Positions 45,118 to 54,011 of a DNA stretch of 64,000 nt are shown one piece after another. This DNA is from UBA4951 sp963643345 (GTDB lineage: Bacteria; Bacillota_I; Bacilli_A; RFN20; CAG-826). Made by a program: the position numbers and the translations under genes. Within the stretch, counting starts at the first letter, position 1. Each line of letters opens with the position of its first letter. The stretch spans positions 1 through 64,000 of the forward strand of contig CAVIJK010000004.1 of NCBI GenBank assembly GCA_963643345.1, read 5' to 3'. Under the pieces are notes generated by a model, which saw only the letters and a list, made by a program, of their open reading frames with translations, made no database searches and was not told the origin of the DNA.

Positions 45118-46419
45118 ATGATTGCAAAAACCACACAAATAGGTGGCGTAGACAATTTGCTTTCGAAACGTCCAGCCATACCGGCCCCAATACCAGACGC
45201 CGTCTTTATTGCGGTCGAGAACGCCAGATGTCCAAAGGCAGATATCTATGTCAAAGAAGGTGACCACGTTAACCTTTGCCAAGTCATCGGTATGAGACAT
45301 GGTCCTTTCTTCGACCAGCCAATCCACTCAACAGTCAGTGGCACAATGGTCAAAATCGAAAAGCATTATCACCGCTGCGGTAAACTCGTCAACTTCATGA
45401 AGATTGAAAATGACCACCTTGATACGCTTGATTCATCGGTCAAAGATAGAACTCCAGAAGAGGTCGCTGCCTTAACCAAAGACGAAATGATCGAAATCAT
45501 CAAGAACTGCGCTTGCGTGGGTTTAGGAGGCTCAGGGTTCCCGACCTACATCAAATTGCAGACAAAAGAAAAAATTAATCACATTTTAATCAACGGCATC
45601 GAGTGCGAACCATATCTCGATACCGATCAAAGATTCATGCTCGACAAAACAAAAGAAATCTTTGGCGGAATGAAAATTCTTATGCAAATGTTTGATTGCA
45701 ACGATGCAAGAATCTGCGTCAAGAATATCCACCCGGATATCATCAAACATTTAAATGAGATGATTGAAAAGTATTATCCAAATCAAGGGTTATCGGTTTC
45801 ACCTATGAAGAACTTCTACCCGCAGGGATGGGAAGTCGCAATGGTCAAAACGGCTCTTGGCATAAAGATGGCCCCAGGAAAAATCCCTCCGGCATACGGA
45901 GTTATGAACGTCAATGTCACCACCTGCGCATCTCTATATGATGCAATTTGGCATAACAGGCCAATCATCGAAAGATATATGTCAGTTAATGGAGACGGGA
46001 TCAACGCCCCAAGCAACTTCGTCGTACGCATTGGTACCCCAGTCATCAATCTAGTTCATGCGGCAGGCGGGTATAAAGGAGACGAGAATAAGGTTCTTAT
46101 CTTCGGGGGACCTATGATGGGCGCGGCGCTTCCAAACGAAGACTGTATCGCAACCAAGACCGTCACGTCTCTCATCGTTATGAACGAGAGCAAAAAGCCA
46201 GAGGCTCCATGCATTCATTGCGGATCGTGTGTTTTATCTTGTCCACAGGGACTTCAGCCGGTCCTGATTATGGAGGCAGTTAAGAGTGTGAACCGAGAGC
46301 GAATCAAGATGCTCAATCCTCTCAATTGCATGGAATGCGGACTTTGCACATACAGCTGCACATCTGGCATCCGTGTCACCGATTTTGTAAGGAGGGCAAA
46401 GCTTTTGGCAAAGCTATAA
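45118..46419 (+). CDS. rnfC: Rnf complex subunit RnfC
   Basis: RnfC is the NADH- and FMN-binding peripheral subunit of the ferredoxin:NAD oxidoreductase. The 433-residue form opens with PDAVFIAVENA, then HSTVSGTMV, the Gly-rich NADH/FMN loop GLGGSGFPTYIKL, and two 4Fe-4S motifs, CIHCGSCVLSCP and CMECGLCTYSC. I start at ATG 45118 behind AAGAGGC. The longer frame would begin upstream of the cre-like site. It is the first of an operon C-D-G-E-A-(small protein)-B. Confidence 0.95.
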   Translation: MIAKTTQIGGVDNLLSKRPAIPAPIPDAVFIAVENARCPKADIYVKEGDHVNLCQVIGMRHGPFFDQPIHSTVSGTMVKIEKHYHRCGKLVNFMKIENDHLDTLDSSVKDRTPEEVAALTKDEMIEIIKNCACVGLGGSGFPTYIKLQTKEKINHILINGIECEPYLDTDQRFMLDKTKEIFGGMKILMQMFDCNDARICVKNIHPDIIKHLNEMIEKYYPNQGLSVSPMKNFYPQGWEVAMVKTALGIKMAPGKIPPAYGVMNVNVTTCASLYDAIWHNRPIIERYMSVNGDGINAPSNFVVRIGTPVINLVHAAGGYKGDENKVLIFGGPMMGAALPNEDCIATKTVTSLIVMNESKKPEAPCIHCGSCVLSCPQGLQPVLIMEAVKSVNRERIKMLNPLNCMECGLCTYSCTSGIRVTDFVRRAKLLAKL

Positions 46420-46423
46420 AACT

Positions 46424-47476
46424 ATGCAATTTGTTAAAGAAACATCTCCACACATCAAACGCAAAGACTCCTTAATGATGATGCTCCTCAATGTGATAAT
46501 CGCCTTGATGCCTGTTGTGATATGGGCATTCGTGGCTTATCCATTATCTTGTTTACGCATCATCCCATTATCGCTAGTTACCTGCCTTTTGTGTGAATTT
46601 TTATTCGTTATCATCACAAAGAAGGATCCAAAAGCCTTCAAGATCGAAAATATCCTATCATCAATTATTACCGCATTAATCTATGCGTTATGTTTGCCAA
46701 CAGACCTAGGATTTGCATCGGGTACCGGATATTTCGTGGTAATTGCAGGCGCTGCAATAGGTATCGTTTTAGGTAAGTTAGTATTCGGAGGTCTAGGCAA
46801 CAACATCTTCAATCCAGCAGCCTTAGGTATGATCGTTGTAAGACTCTTCTGGGGCGGCATATCAGGGGTAACAAAAGATTCCTCGATCTTTATTGATTCA
46901 TCAATCACAACGGGCGCAACAGCTTTAGCCTTTGACGATATCACAAATGTGAATCTCCTTGATTTGTTCCTTGGAAAAATCCCTGGCGCGCTAGGCGAAA
47001 CTTTTCACATCGCGATCATCATTGGACTCATCTATTTATTGATTACTAAGACAATCGATTGGAGAGTCTTAGTCTCCTACCTTGGCACATTCTTGGCCTT
47101 AACATTCATCGCTGGACTTATCTATCAACTAAAAGGCGGTGCTAATTGTGTATATTATACGATTTATCAGTTAATGTCCGGCGGCGTTTTATTCGGAGCC
47201 GTTTATATGATAACCGATCCTGTTACCGGTCCGGTTGGAAATCCAGCCAGAGTGTTATTCGGCGCATTTGCAGGTGTCATGACGGTCGTTATTCGTTTAT
47301 TTGCCGGAACAGAAGGCGTTGGGTTCTCAATCTTGTTCGCCAACATGATTGCTCCGGTTCTCAACTACCCACAATGGTCATCATCAAAATGGAAAAAGTG
47401 GCATTTCATCACAGCTGGAGTTATGGCTTCGGTTGCGCTGCTTGTGGTCATCTTGCCGCTTGCCACATCTAAATAA
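46424..47476 (+). CDS. rnfD: Rnf complex subunit RnfD
   Basis: RnfD is a membrane subunit with covalent FMN. The 350-residue protein has about ten spans. The flavinylation site is TTGATALAFD, with Thr166 the expected acceptor. GMTDPVTGPVG-like MITDPVTGPVGN near residue 260 is the conserved loop. It begins four bases after rnfC. ApbE further downstream is the predicted flavin transferase. Confidence 0.94.
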   Translation: MQFVKETSPHIKRKDSLMMMLLNVIIALMPVVIWAFVAYPLSCLRIIPLSLVTCLLCEFLFVIITKKDPKAFKIENILSSIITALIYALCLPTDLGFASGTGYFVVIAGAAIGIVLGKLVFGGLGNNIFNPAALGMIVVRLFWGGISGVTKDSSIFIDSSITTGATALAFDDITNVNLLDLFLGKIPGALGETFHIAIIIGLIYLLITKTIDWRVLVSYLGTFLALTFIAGLIYQLKGGANCVYYTIYQLMSGGVLFGAVYMITDPVTGPVGNPARVLFGAFAGVMTVVIRLFAGTEGVGFSILFANMIAPVLNYPQWSSSKWKKWHFITAGVMASVALLVVILPLATSK

Positions 47477-47488
47477 GGGGGCACACAA

Positions 47489-48088
47489 ATGATTAAGAAT
47501 ACTTATATTAAATGTGCATTAGTCCTTGGGTGCATATGTGTAGCTTCTGCTGGATTAATCGGCGGATTAAACGCATTTGCAACATATTACAAAGCAAACC
47601 ACAAATCGACTGAAACACCATCCTCAATCAAAGCGTTGAAAGACGGAGCGACATTTGTTGAAGTAACAGATACGCTTCCGAAGGCAGTTATATCGAACTC
47701 AACCAAGGTTACCTTCGAATCAATCTATGCCCTCCAAGAAGAAGGGGAAACAACCGGATACGCATATATAGTCAACTGTTCGAAAGTTAAATCAAGCGAC
47801 ATTGAATTGTCCGTCCTTTATGAAGGCGCGGCAACAGAAGCGACGAAGAGCGCAGTTAAGCCAAGCGCAATCAACGTTATATCCGGCGGTGATATAGGCT
47901 ACGACGTAAATGTTCTGACTCTTGCGGAAACGATTCCAAACGGCACCGCGACAATGAACGATTACGCAAACGTTGTTACTGGCGGTACACAATCTCAGAA
48001 GTTCTTCATCGACGGACTTCAGGTCGCAAGAGACGATTACGTCGTTAGAATCAACAGCAACTCTAACGTTCAAGACGTTGTTGGATAA
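47489..48088 (+). CDS. rnfG: Rnf complex subunit RnfG (FMN-binding)
   Basis: The 199-residue protein has one N-terminal span and an extracytoplasmic FMN-binding domain. The acceptor motif usually reads SGAT; here it is VVTGGTQSQ, with Thr167 as the likely flavinylated residue and Gly in place of Ala. A DGLQVARD tail follows. The site is shifted from consensus but keeps the key Thr and spacing. GGGGG precedes ATG. Confidence 0.9.
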   Translation: MIKNTYIKCALVLGCICVASAGLIGGLNAFATYYKANHKSTETPSSIKALKDGATFVEVTDTLPKAVISNSTKVTFESIYALQEEGETTGYAYIVNCSKVKSSDIELSVLYEGAATEATKSAVKPSAINVISGGDIGYDVNVLTLAETIPNGTATMNDYANVVTGGTQSQKFFIDGLQVARDDYVVRINSNSNVQDVVG

Positions 48089-48100
48089 GGAGGGAAGTTT

Positions 48101-48811
48101 ATGGATCAGAAACCCAGCAAATTAAGAGTCTTGTTAGACCCTCTACTTAAAGCGAATCCGTTATTCGTGATGATACTCGGGACATGCCCCGCTATCGCTG
48201 TTACAACATCGGTTGAAGCCGCACTCGGAATGGGTATTCTCTTTACGTTCGTCGTCTTCTGCTCAAATCTCATCATCTCGTTGTTGCGGAACATTATCCC
48301 AGATGAGGTCAGAACCCCTTGCTATATTGTTGTTATCGCGACATTCGTCACTGTAGTGAAGATTCTAACTTCAACCTTCCTCCCAGCCTTATATAGTTCG
48401 CTTGGAGTCTTCATCTCGTTGCTCGTAGTCAACTGCATTGTCTTAGGGCGAGCAGAAGCGTTCGCTAGCAAGAACACCATTGTTGACTCAATGCTCGATG
48501 GACTCGGGAACGGCCTTGGCTATACATGGGCCATTATGGCAATCGCTTTGGTCCGTGAAGTTCTAGGAACAGGCACATTGACATTTGGAAAAGTCTTCAC
48601 GTTCATTCCTAAAGTCACAATCCCGATTCTTTCTGGATATAAGGGGACAAAATTCTCAATGGCAATACCACTACTTAATTCTTCAGCCGGTGGCTTCTTA
48701 GTCCTGGGTTTGGCCTTGGCAATCATTGCCGCTGTCAATAACTACAAAAACAAGAAGGCTAAAGAAAAAGCCAGAGCAGCCAAAGCGGCTGCTAAAGGAG
48801 GCGCAAAATAA
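48101..48811 (+). CDS. rnfE: Rnf complex subunit RnfE
   Basis: This 236-residue integral membrane subunit has six spans. LLKANPLFVMILGTCPAIAVT and VVNCIVLGRAEAFASKN are the NqrD/RnfE hallmarks. RnfA and RnfE form the antiparallel pair that coordinates an intramembrane 2Fe-2S cluster, each supplying Cys (GTCPA and VNCIV here). Its last base overlaps the ATG of rnfA. A Lys/Ala-rich C-terminal tail follows the last span. Confidence 0.95.
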   Translation: MDQKPSKLRVLLDPLLKANPLFVMILGTCPAIAVTTSVEAALGMGILFTFVVFCSNLIISLLRNIIPDEVRTPCYIVVIATFVTVVKILTSTFLPALYSSLGVFISLLVVNCIVLGRAEAFASKNTIVDSMLDGLGNGLGYTWAIMAIALVREVLGTGTLTFGKVFTFIPKVTIPILSGYKGTKFSMAIPLLNSSAGGFLVLGLALAIIAAVNNYKNKKAKEKARAAKAAAKGGAK

Positions 48812-49413
48812 TGCAATACATAGTTTCCTTTATACTCGCTATTGTCTCCTATATGGTAATCGACAATGTCATTCTCTCCAGATATTTTGGAATTTGTTCC
48901 TTTGTTGGTGTTGGAAATAAAGTCAAATCAGCGGTAGGAATGGGCTTAGCGGTTCTCTTTGTCATCGTGATGTCATCGCTAGTATGTTGGCCGCTCTACA
49001 CCTTTATTCTTGTGCCAGCCGGAATGGAATATATGGAGACTATCGTCTTCATCCTCGTCATCGCCTCGCTTGTCCAGATGGTTGGGTTCTTTATCAAGAA
49101 GAAATCAATCAGCTTGTACAAGACTCTCGGCATCTATTTGCCTCTAATCACCACTAATTGCGCGGTTCTAGGAGTCGTTGAAACCAACATGGCTTACGAT
49201 TTTGGACGTTCAATGGCAAACGCATTGGGAACATCATTGGGTTTTGTTCTCGTCATCTTCTTATTCGCTTGCATACGTGTCAAGCTTGAAGGCTCGGATA
49301 TTCCAAAAGCATTTAAAGGTGTTCCAATCGCACTAATCCTTGCTGGACTTATGGCCGTCGTCTTCATGGGACTGAGTGGTATCATCGACGTTGGTTCCTG
49401 GGGACTCATATAA
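48811..49413 (+). CDS. rnfA: Rnf complex subunit RnfA
   Basis: This 200-residue six-span subunit is the RnfE partner. It has NVILSRYFGICSFVGVG and LPLITTNCAVLGVVETN, with the two Cys expected for the membrane 2Fe-2S cluster. The stop overlaps the next ATG (TAATG), so the small Cys protein is translationally coupled to it, which matters for guessing what that protein does. Confidence 0.95.
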   Translation: MQYIVSFILAIVSYMVIDNVILSRYFGICSFVGVGNKVKSAVGMGLAVLFVIVMSSLVCWPLYTFILVPAGMEYMETIVFILVIASLVQMVGFFIKKKSISLYKTLGIYLPLITTNCAVLGVVETNMAYDFGRSMANALGTSLGFVLVIFLFACIRVKLEGSDIPKAFKGVPIALILAGLMAVVFMGLSGIIDVGSWGLI

Positions 49414-49658
49414 TGAATCAAACGGGCTATATAATACTAACCATCGCAATAGTGGTAATTCTGGTCGCAATCTTCGTATTCAGTTTTGTGGTTTACGTTA
49501 AAACGCCAGCCCCAAAAGGCTGTGAAAGAGGCAAAGGGCCAAATTGCGAAAACTGCGATCAGGCAAGTTGCAAATTCTATGCATACGCAGAGGAACTGGC
49601 AGAAAAGAAACGTCTAGAGGCCGAAATGAAAGCCTCTACCGAGAAAGGGAATGAATAA
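49413..49658 (+). CDS. Small single-span membrane protein with CX7CX2CX4C motif
   Basis: The 81-residue product has a single N-terminal span (residues 6-29), then four cysteines at 37, 45, 48 and 53, followed by a Lys/Glu-rich helix. I do not recognise it as a named family. Its layout resembles NqrM, the one-span Cys protein needed to mature the metal centre of the related Na+-NQR, but the spacing is not the same. It is coupled to rnfA upstream and its stop lies inside the overlap with rnfB's upstream ATG. A Fe-delivery or structural role in Rnf is inferred from context only. Confidence 0.75.
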   Translation: MNQTGYIILTIAIVVILVAIFVFSFVVYVKTPAPKGCERGKGPNCENCDQASCKFYAYAEELAEKKRLEAEMKASTEKGNE

Positions 49659-49659
49659 C

Positions 49660-49977
49660 ATGGATATTTTATGGGCAGTCTTATTAATGTTAGGCTTAGC
49701 GGTTGGTTTATCGTGCTTAATCGTTTTATTCTCCATCATATTCCACGTCGAGGAAGATCCGAGAATCGATAAAGTCGCAAGCATGCTCCCAGGAGCAAAC
49801 TGCGGCGCCTGTGGCAAGGCGGGATGCCGCGATTTAGCCGAGTCGCTTGTCACTGGCGAAATCAAGAAAGTCACTACCTGCAAAGCCGGAAGAAAAGATA
49901 AGAACTTCGATCCGATAATCACTTATCTAAAGGAAACTCCAGGACCGGACGGAAAGACAGTGGACGTCACAATGTAA
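49660..49977 (+). CDS. rnfB: Rnf complex subunit RnfB, short form without ferredoxin domain
   Basis: This 105-residue protein has an N-terminal span (residues 3-28), then the RnfB Fe-S domain GANCGACGKAGCRDLAESL with Cys 48, 51, 56 and 74 (CX2CX4CX17C). The usual RnfB continues with two 4Fe-4S ferredoxin motifs and is 190-280 residues long. Here it stops after 30 further residues, with no ferredoxin motif up to the terminator. I chose ATG 49660 because AAAGGG is then ten bases away; ATG 49651 overlaps the preceding stop. The electron entry site is therefore uncertain. Confidence 0.88.
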   Translation: MDILWAVLLMLGLAVGLSCLIVLFSIIFHVEEDPRIDKVASMLPGANCGACGKAGCRDLAESLVTGEIKKVTTCKAGRKDKNFDPIITYLKETPGPDGKTVDVTM

Positions 49978-49985
49978 TATTGATT

Positions 49986-50007
49986 AGGACACTTTGTGTC
50001 CTTTTCT
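49986..50007 (+). terminator. Terminator of the rnf operon
   Basis: AGGACAC and GTGTCCT pair around TTT, followed by TTTCTTTC. Confidence 0.85.
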
Positions 50008-50048
50008 TTCGCTTGTAGTAAGTTTTACACCCTATTATCATAATAATC

Positions 50049-51071
50049 ATGAAAAGAAGAATCGGCCTTATTTTATTAGCCCCTTTAATCCTTGCCGGTT
50101 GCAGTAACAAAATTGGAGAAACCTATAGCTCCACCGCTATCGTTTTCAATAGTTTTTTCACCTGCAAATACTTTTCAAACGCCGGTTCACTAAATGATGA
50201 GATAAACGCAACCGTCAACAAAATCAATCAATTGGCAGACCCATACACGGATTATAACGGGCTGAATAACTTATATAAAATCAATGAAACCAATGAGGCA
50301 ATTACAGTTGACCCAATTCTTTTTGATTTGGTTAAAACCGCTATGGATTTGTATCAAAAAACCGAACACAACTTCAATCCGTTCATCGGCAAGATAACTA
50401 GCGTTTGGAAAACGGTCTTATTTGGAGAGAGCGGTGACTCATCATTCAGCGGGCCCACCGTTTCATCAATCGAGGAGACGAAAGCTCTGATACCATCTCT
50501 TTTGAATGAGGCAAATTCCACAAGTGTGCTTCTCAATGAAGACAACTGTACCATAACCAGAGTCGGCCAAGGCCATATTGATTTAGGAGGCTTAACCAAA
50601 GGCTATGCCGTTGAGCAAGTGAAAAAGATGCTTAAGGCAAAAGATATCGGGGTTTATTTAGTCAATGGCGGCCAGAGCTCTTTGGGACTAGGCAAAACCC
50701 AAGATGGCGGGGAATTCAAAGTGGATCTCAAATATTCAAAAGAACAATATGAGAATAGATACTCTCTAGGAGAAATTGATACATCCACCTCCGCAATATA
50801 TGAGCAATCAATCATCGTGGATGGCACAACCTATTCGCATATCATCAACCCAACAACAGGCATGCCATTGACGGCTTATTCGATGGCTTTTTTGGTGGGC
50901 GAGGATAGCACGCTTCTAGACGCTTTCTCTACATCATGCATAATCGCAGGACCGGAAAAGGCAGAAGAATGGGGCAACAAATACGGATTCTCCTATTCTC
51001 TATTCAAAGATGATGGAGGTTATACAAAACTAGTTAAAGAATCTGATTCATTGAGCAAGGCTAGAATTTAA
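50049..51071 (+). CDS. apbE: FAD:protein FMN transferase (ApbE lipoprotein)
   Basis: ApbE attaches FMN to Thr in RnfG/RnfD-type motifs on the outer face of the membrane. The 340-residue protein has the lipobox LILAGCSN, the flavin/Mg loop HIDLGGLTKGYAVE and SHIINPTTGMP. It lies just behind the rnf operon with its own promoter: TTGTAG (50013-50018) and TATCAT (50036-50041) at 17 bases. The predicted start is nearly on ATG, with no G in the 15 upstream bases, so it is likely leaderless. It overlaps the next gene by one base. Confidence 0.93.
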   Translation: MKRRIGLILLAPLILAGCSNKIGETYSSTAIVFNSFFTCKYFSNAGSLNDEINATVNKINQLADPYTDYNGLNNLYKINETNEAITVDPILFDLVKTAMDLYQKTEHNFNPFIGKITSVWKTVLFGESGDSSFSGPTVSSIEETKALIPSLLNEANSTSVLLNEDNCTITRVGQGHIDLGGLTKGYAVEQVKKMLKAKDIGVYLVNGGQSSLGLGKTQDGGEFKVDLKYSKEQYENRYSLGEIDTSTSAIYEQSIIVDGTTYSHIINPTTGMPLTAYSMAFLVGEDSTLLDAFSTSCIIAGPEKAEEWGNKYGFSYSLFKDDGGYTKLVKESDSLSKARI

Positions 51072-51544
51072 TGGTCATAGAAGAAACGCAAACGCAATCT
51101 AACAAAACACCAAGGAAAAAGAAGAATTTCTTCTTAAAACACCTTTGGGATTTTATTCTCTTGGGCGTTCTTTTAATTGGTACATCTGCGTTTTATATCG
51201 CTAGAGCCATATCCAAGGGAAGCGCCACTAATGAAGACATCTCCGCGACGATCCTCTATGAAGGGAAAGCAATTGAAATACTGGACTCCAGGGGAAAGAA
51301 TAGAAACCCTCTCAACTTGGAAGAGATTGAAAACTACGAGGAAATCGAAATCAATGGAAAACACACAACTTTAATTATAGGCGTCAAACACAACGCCATA
51401 TGCGTAGTTAAATCTGGATGTCCGGGACAGGAATGCGTGCATGAAGGGTGGATAAGCGAGGCAAACCATCCGATAATCTGTGCGCATAACGAAATTTATA
51501 TAGAGGTATCCACTAGCGATTGGGGAGATATATCCCAAGGATAG
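51071..51544 (+). CDS. NusG-domain-II-like membrane-anchored protein
   Basis: The 157-residue product has one N-terminal span (FILLGVLLIGTSAFYIARAI), then an extracellular beta domain of the NusG-II/DUF family with a CPGQECVHEG pattern (Cys pair) and HPIICAHNEIYIEV. Such genes often sit next to Gx transporters and ApbE-type genes; the EetA protein of Listeria-type extracellular electron transfer is, as far as I recall, of this kind. It overlaps apbE by one base (TAATG) and belongs to a three-gene set. Role inferred. Confidence 0.8.
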   Translation: MVIEETQTQSNKTPRKKKNFFLKHLWDFILLGVLLIGTSAFYIARAISKGSATNEDISATILYEGKAIEILDSRGKNRNPLNLEEIENYEEIEINGKHTTLIIGVKHNAICVVKSGCPGQECVHEGWISEANHPIICAHNEIYIEVSTSDWGDISQG

Positions 51545-51546
51545 TT

Positions 51547-52089
51547 ATGAAAGGTAAGTTTGGTATTAAACAAATCGCACTCATTGCAATGCTATTATCC
51601 CTCGCTTTAGTGTTAAGCATTGCTGAGAGTTTCATTCCTTTTGGCATACCGGGATTAAAACTCGGATTGGCGAATATGGTTATATTGCTAGCCATATATT
51701 ACTTCGGATTCTGGGTTGCATTGGCAATTGATGTTTTGAGAGTATTTATATCTTCGATTGCTTTGGGCACTTTCCTCGCAATGGGCTTTGCAATGTCCAT
51801 GGCAGGCGCTTTATTAAGCTTCTTTATCATGTACGTATTCTATCGTTGGTTAAAGATGTTTACTCCGGTTGGAATTTCAATTGCAGGGGCATACTCCCAT
51901 GCCTTAGCCCAAATTTTCGTAGGTGTAATTTATTTAGGTACCTGGGGCGTTTTCTATTATTTCCCCGTTATGGCTCTAGCCTCCTTAATTAGCGGTACAT
52001 TCAATGGCATTGTCGTTGAACTAATCTTAAATAACAAATATTTGTCCACCGTTGTCGGATATGTAAATAGAGAAGAAAACAACAATTGA
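51547..52089 (+). CDS. Gx transporter family protein (ECF-like)
   Basis: The 180-residue membrane protein has about five spans: KQIALIAMLLSLALVLSIAESF, then FGIPGLKLGLANMVILLAIYYFGF, the family's opening. It resembles the S components of ECF transporters and is sometimes labelled heptaprenyl diphosphate synthase component I; the EetB slot of electron-transfer loci has the same type. ATG 51547 lies three bases after the NusG-II stop with AAGGA in the overlap. Ligand unknown; a quinone or flavin precursor is a guess. Confidence 0.8.
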   Translation: MKGKFGIKQIALIAMLLSLALVLSIAESFIPFGIPGLKLGLANMVILLAIYYFGFWVALAIDVLRVFISSIALGTFLAMGFAMSMAGALLSFFIMYVFYRWLKMFTPVGISIAGAYSHALAQIFVGVIYLGTWGVFYYFPVMALASLISGTFNGIVVELILNNKYLSTVVGYVNREENNN

Positions 52090-52152
52090 GCATGCACGAT
52101 TATAAACATGAAAGTTTATAAAATTTTTTCATAGTGGTTAAATATAGTAGTT

Positions 52153-53997
52153 ATGTTGAAAATCAAAGAATATTGGCAATCAATTGGCGGCAATCCGGAA
52201 ACGACAGACCCGTTTGAAAGAAACGAGGAAAAGGCAAATTGCAGCATCAGTTTGTACATGTGCCTTCATGGCGTCGTAAGCGTCATTGCAATCATTTTAG
52301 CGGCAGTCGGTTTTTTTAACGTAAAGACATCTGGCATCTATTTGATCGGATTGGAAACTTTCTTAATCATCGCTCCATCCATCGCATGCTTGAGCGTAAA
52401 AGGCAAAGGCAAAGCATTCAAATACACGCTGATTGTACAATTTTTGGTATATTCCGCTGTCACTAGAGCATACATCGGAGAGTTCGGATTGCTCCTCATT
52501 TGTGTTGGAGTCTTAATGTCATCCCGTTATTTCAATAAAGGGTTCACAAATGCAATCATAGGCATAGCGTGCGTGGCTTTCCTGAGTTCAGAATTCGGTT
52601 ATTGTTTCGGGTACACCCCGGATGCAACAATCGGAGGAACAACGGTAAAAGTCCTCCTAAATTCTAATGGAACAGGCTATACCTTTGAGGTGGCCGATGG
52701 AAAAATGTGGCAATATGTAGGGCTTGTGTGGAGATATAACGGTCTCCCTTGCGGTTTATTGCTCATCCTCATCTTCATCATCACCTACTCATTAACCTTA
52801 GCGGGTAGACGCCTGGTGGATGATAAATCAAAACAATTGGCAAAACAGGCAGTTATGTCCGGAGAGCTAGATATGGCACGAGAAATTCAGAAGAACATGC
52901 TCCCGAAAACATTCCCTTTGTTCCCAGAATACGAAGACATCAATGTTTATGCAATCATGAATCCCGCAAAAGAGGTAGGCGGTGATTTCTACGACGCTTT
53001 TACGGTTGATGAAGATCATGTTGCGTTCCTTATCGCCGATGTGTCAGGAAAAGGCATTCCTGCAGCGATGTTCATGGCCTTATCTAAAGTCATCATCAAA
53101 ACCCAAGAAATTGCCAGTGTTGATCCGGGTAAAGCTTTCACGGCAGTCAATGACACATTGAGAGAAGGGAATGACATCAATTTCTTTGTTAGCGCATGGA
53201 TTGGCGTCATGAACACAAAGACCGGCGAACTTAAATATGTAAATGCCGGCCACAATCCACCGCTATTCGCCAGAAAAAGCGGGCATTACGAGTTCTTAAA
53301 AGACATCTCAGGCCCAGTACTAACCGCACTTGGAGGTTTTCCTTATAAAGTCCACACCATCCAACTTCAAAAAGGTGACCGCCTATTCCTTTATACCGAC
53401 GGCGTGACTGAGGCGGAGAATGCATCCCAAGAGAAATACGGAGCCAAAAGACTAAAGAATTTCCTGAACACAGCTTCGAAAATATCAATTCGATCAATCG
53501 TCAAGGAAGTTAGATGCGACGTTAACAAATTCGTAGATGGAAACCCTCCTAGCGATGATATAACCATCTTGATGTTTGAATACGGGACATTCTCCAAATC
53601 TTTCTATATCAATAAGACAAGCATCTCCACAATCATCGAGATATGTAATCGCTATATGGCAAAATACGGTGCAGATAATAGAAGCGTAAATCAGATCGAT
53701 GTCGTCTTAGACGAGGCTTTAGCAAACATCTACCAATACGCCTACAATCCAAACGTTGAGGGAACCGTTACCGTTTCCTTGAACTTCGAGCAGGAAACTA
53801 GCGAGGTCACTCTCGCCTTGAGCGATAAGGGAAAACCATTCAACCCATTAGAAAAAGAAGCACCAGACACCACTTTATCCAGCAAGGACAGGGAAATCGG
53901 TGGTCTAGGAATCCATATGGTCAAGCAACTGGCGGACAACATTGAATACCGTAGATTCGATGACGAAAACATCTTGATCATAACTAAGAAAATATAA
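52153..53997 (+). CDS. Membrane PP2C phosphatase fused to a HATPase kinase (SpoIIE/RsbW-like)
   Basis: Residues 1-225 hold about six spans. A PP2C/SpoIIE phosphatase (about 238-460) follows, with LDMAREIQKNMLP, EVGGDFYD, LIADVSGKGIPAAMF and GVTEAENASQEKYG, so the metal ligands are present. The C terminus (475-614) is a HATPase_c domain with VLDEALANIYQYAY and GGLGIHMVKQL. The two enzymes that work against each other in partner switching are therefore one chain. No ribosome site is seen; TTAAAT lies nine bases before ATG. The next gene, 14 bases away, supplies the STAS domain. Confidence 0.88.
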   Translation: MLKIKEYWQSIGGNPETTDPFERNEEKANCSISLYMCLHGVVSVIAIILAAVGFFNVKTSGIYLIGLETFLIIAPSIACLSVKGKGKAFKYTLIVQFLVYSAVTRAYIGEFGLLLICVGVLMSSRYFNKGFTNAIIGIACVAFLSSEFGYCFGYTPDATIGGTTVKVLLNSNGTGYTFEVADGKMWQYVGLVWRYNGLPCGLLLILIFIITYSLTLAGRRLVDDKSKQLAKQAVMSGELDMAREIQKNMLPKTFPLFPEYEDINVYAIMNPAKEVGGDFYDAFTVDEDHVAFLIADVSGKGIPAAMFMALSKVIIKTQEIASVDPGKAFTAVNDTLREGNDINFFVSAWIGVMNTKTGELKYVNAGHNPPLFARKSGHYEFLKDISGPVLTALGGFPYKVHTIQLQKGDRLFLYTDGVTEAENASQEKYGAKRLKNFLNTASKISIRSIVKEVRCDVNKFVDGNPPSDDITILMFEYGTFSKSFYINKTSISTIIEICNRYMAKYGADNRSVNQIDVVLDEALANIYQYAYNPNVEGTVTVSLNFEQETSEVTLALSDKGKPFNPLEKEAPDTTLSSKDREIGGLGIHMVKQLADNIEYRRFDDENILIITKKI

Positions 53998-54011
53998 GGA
54001 GCGCAATATTT

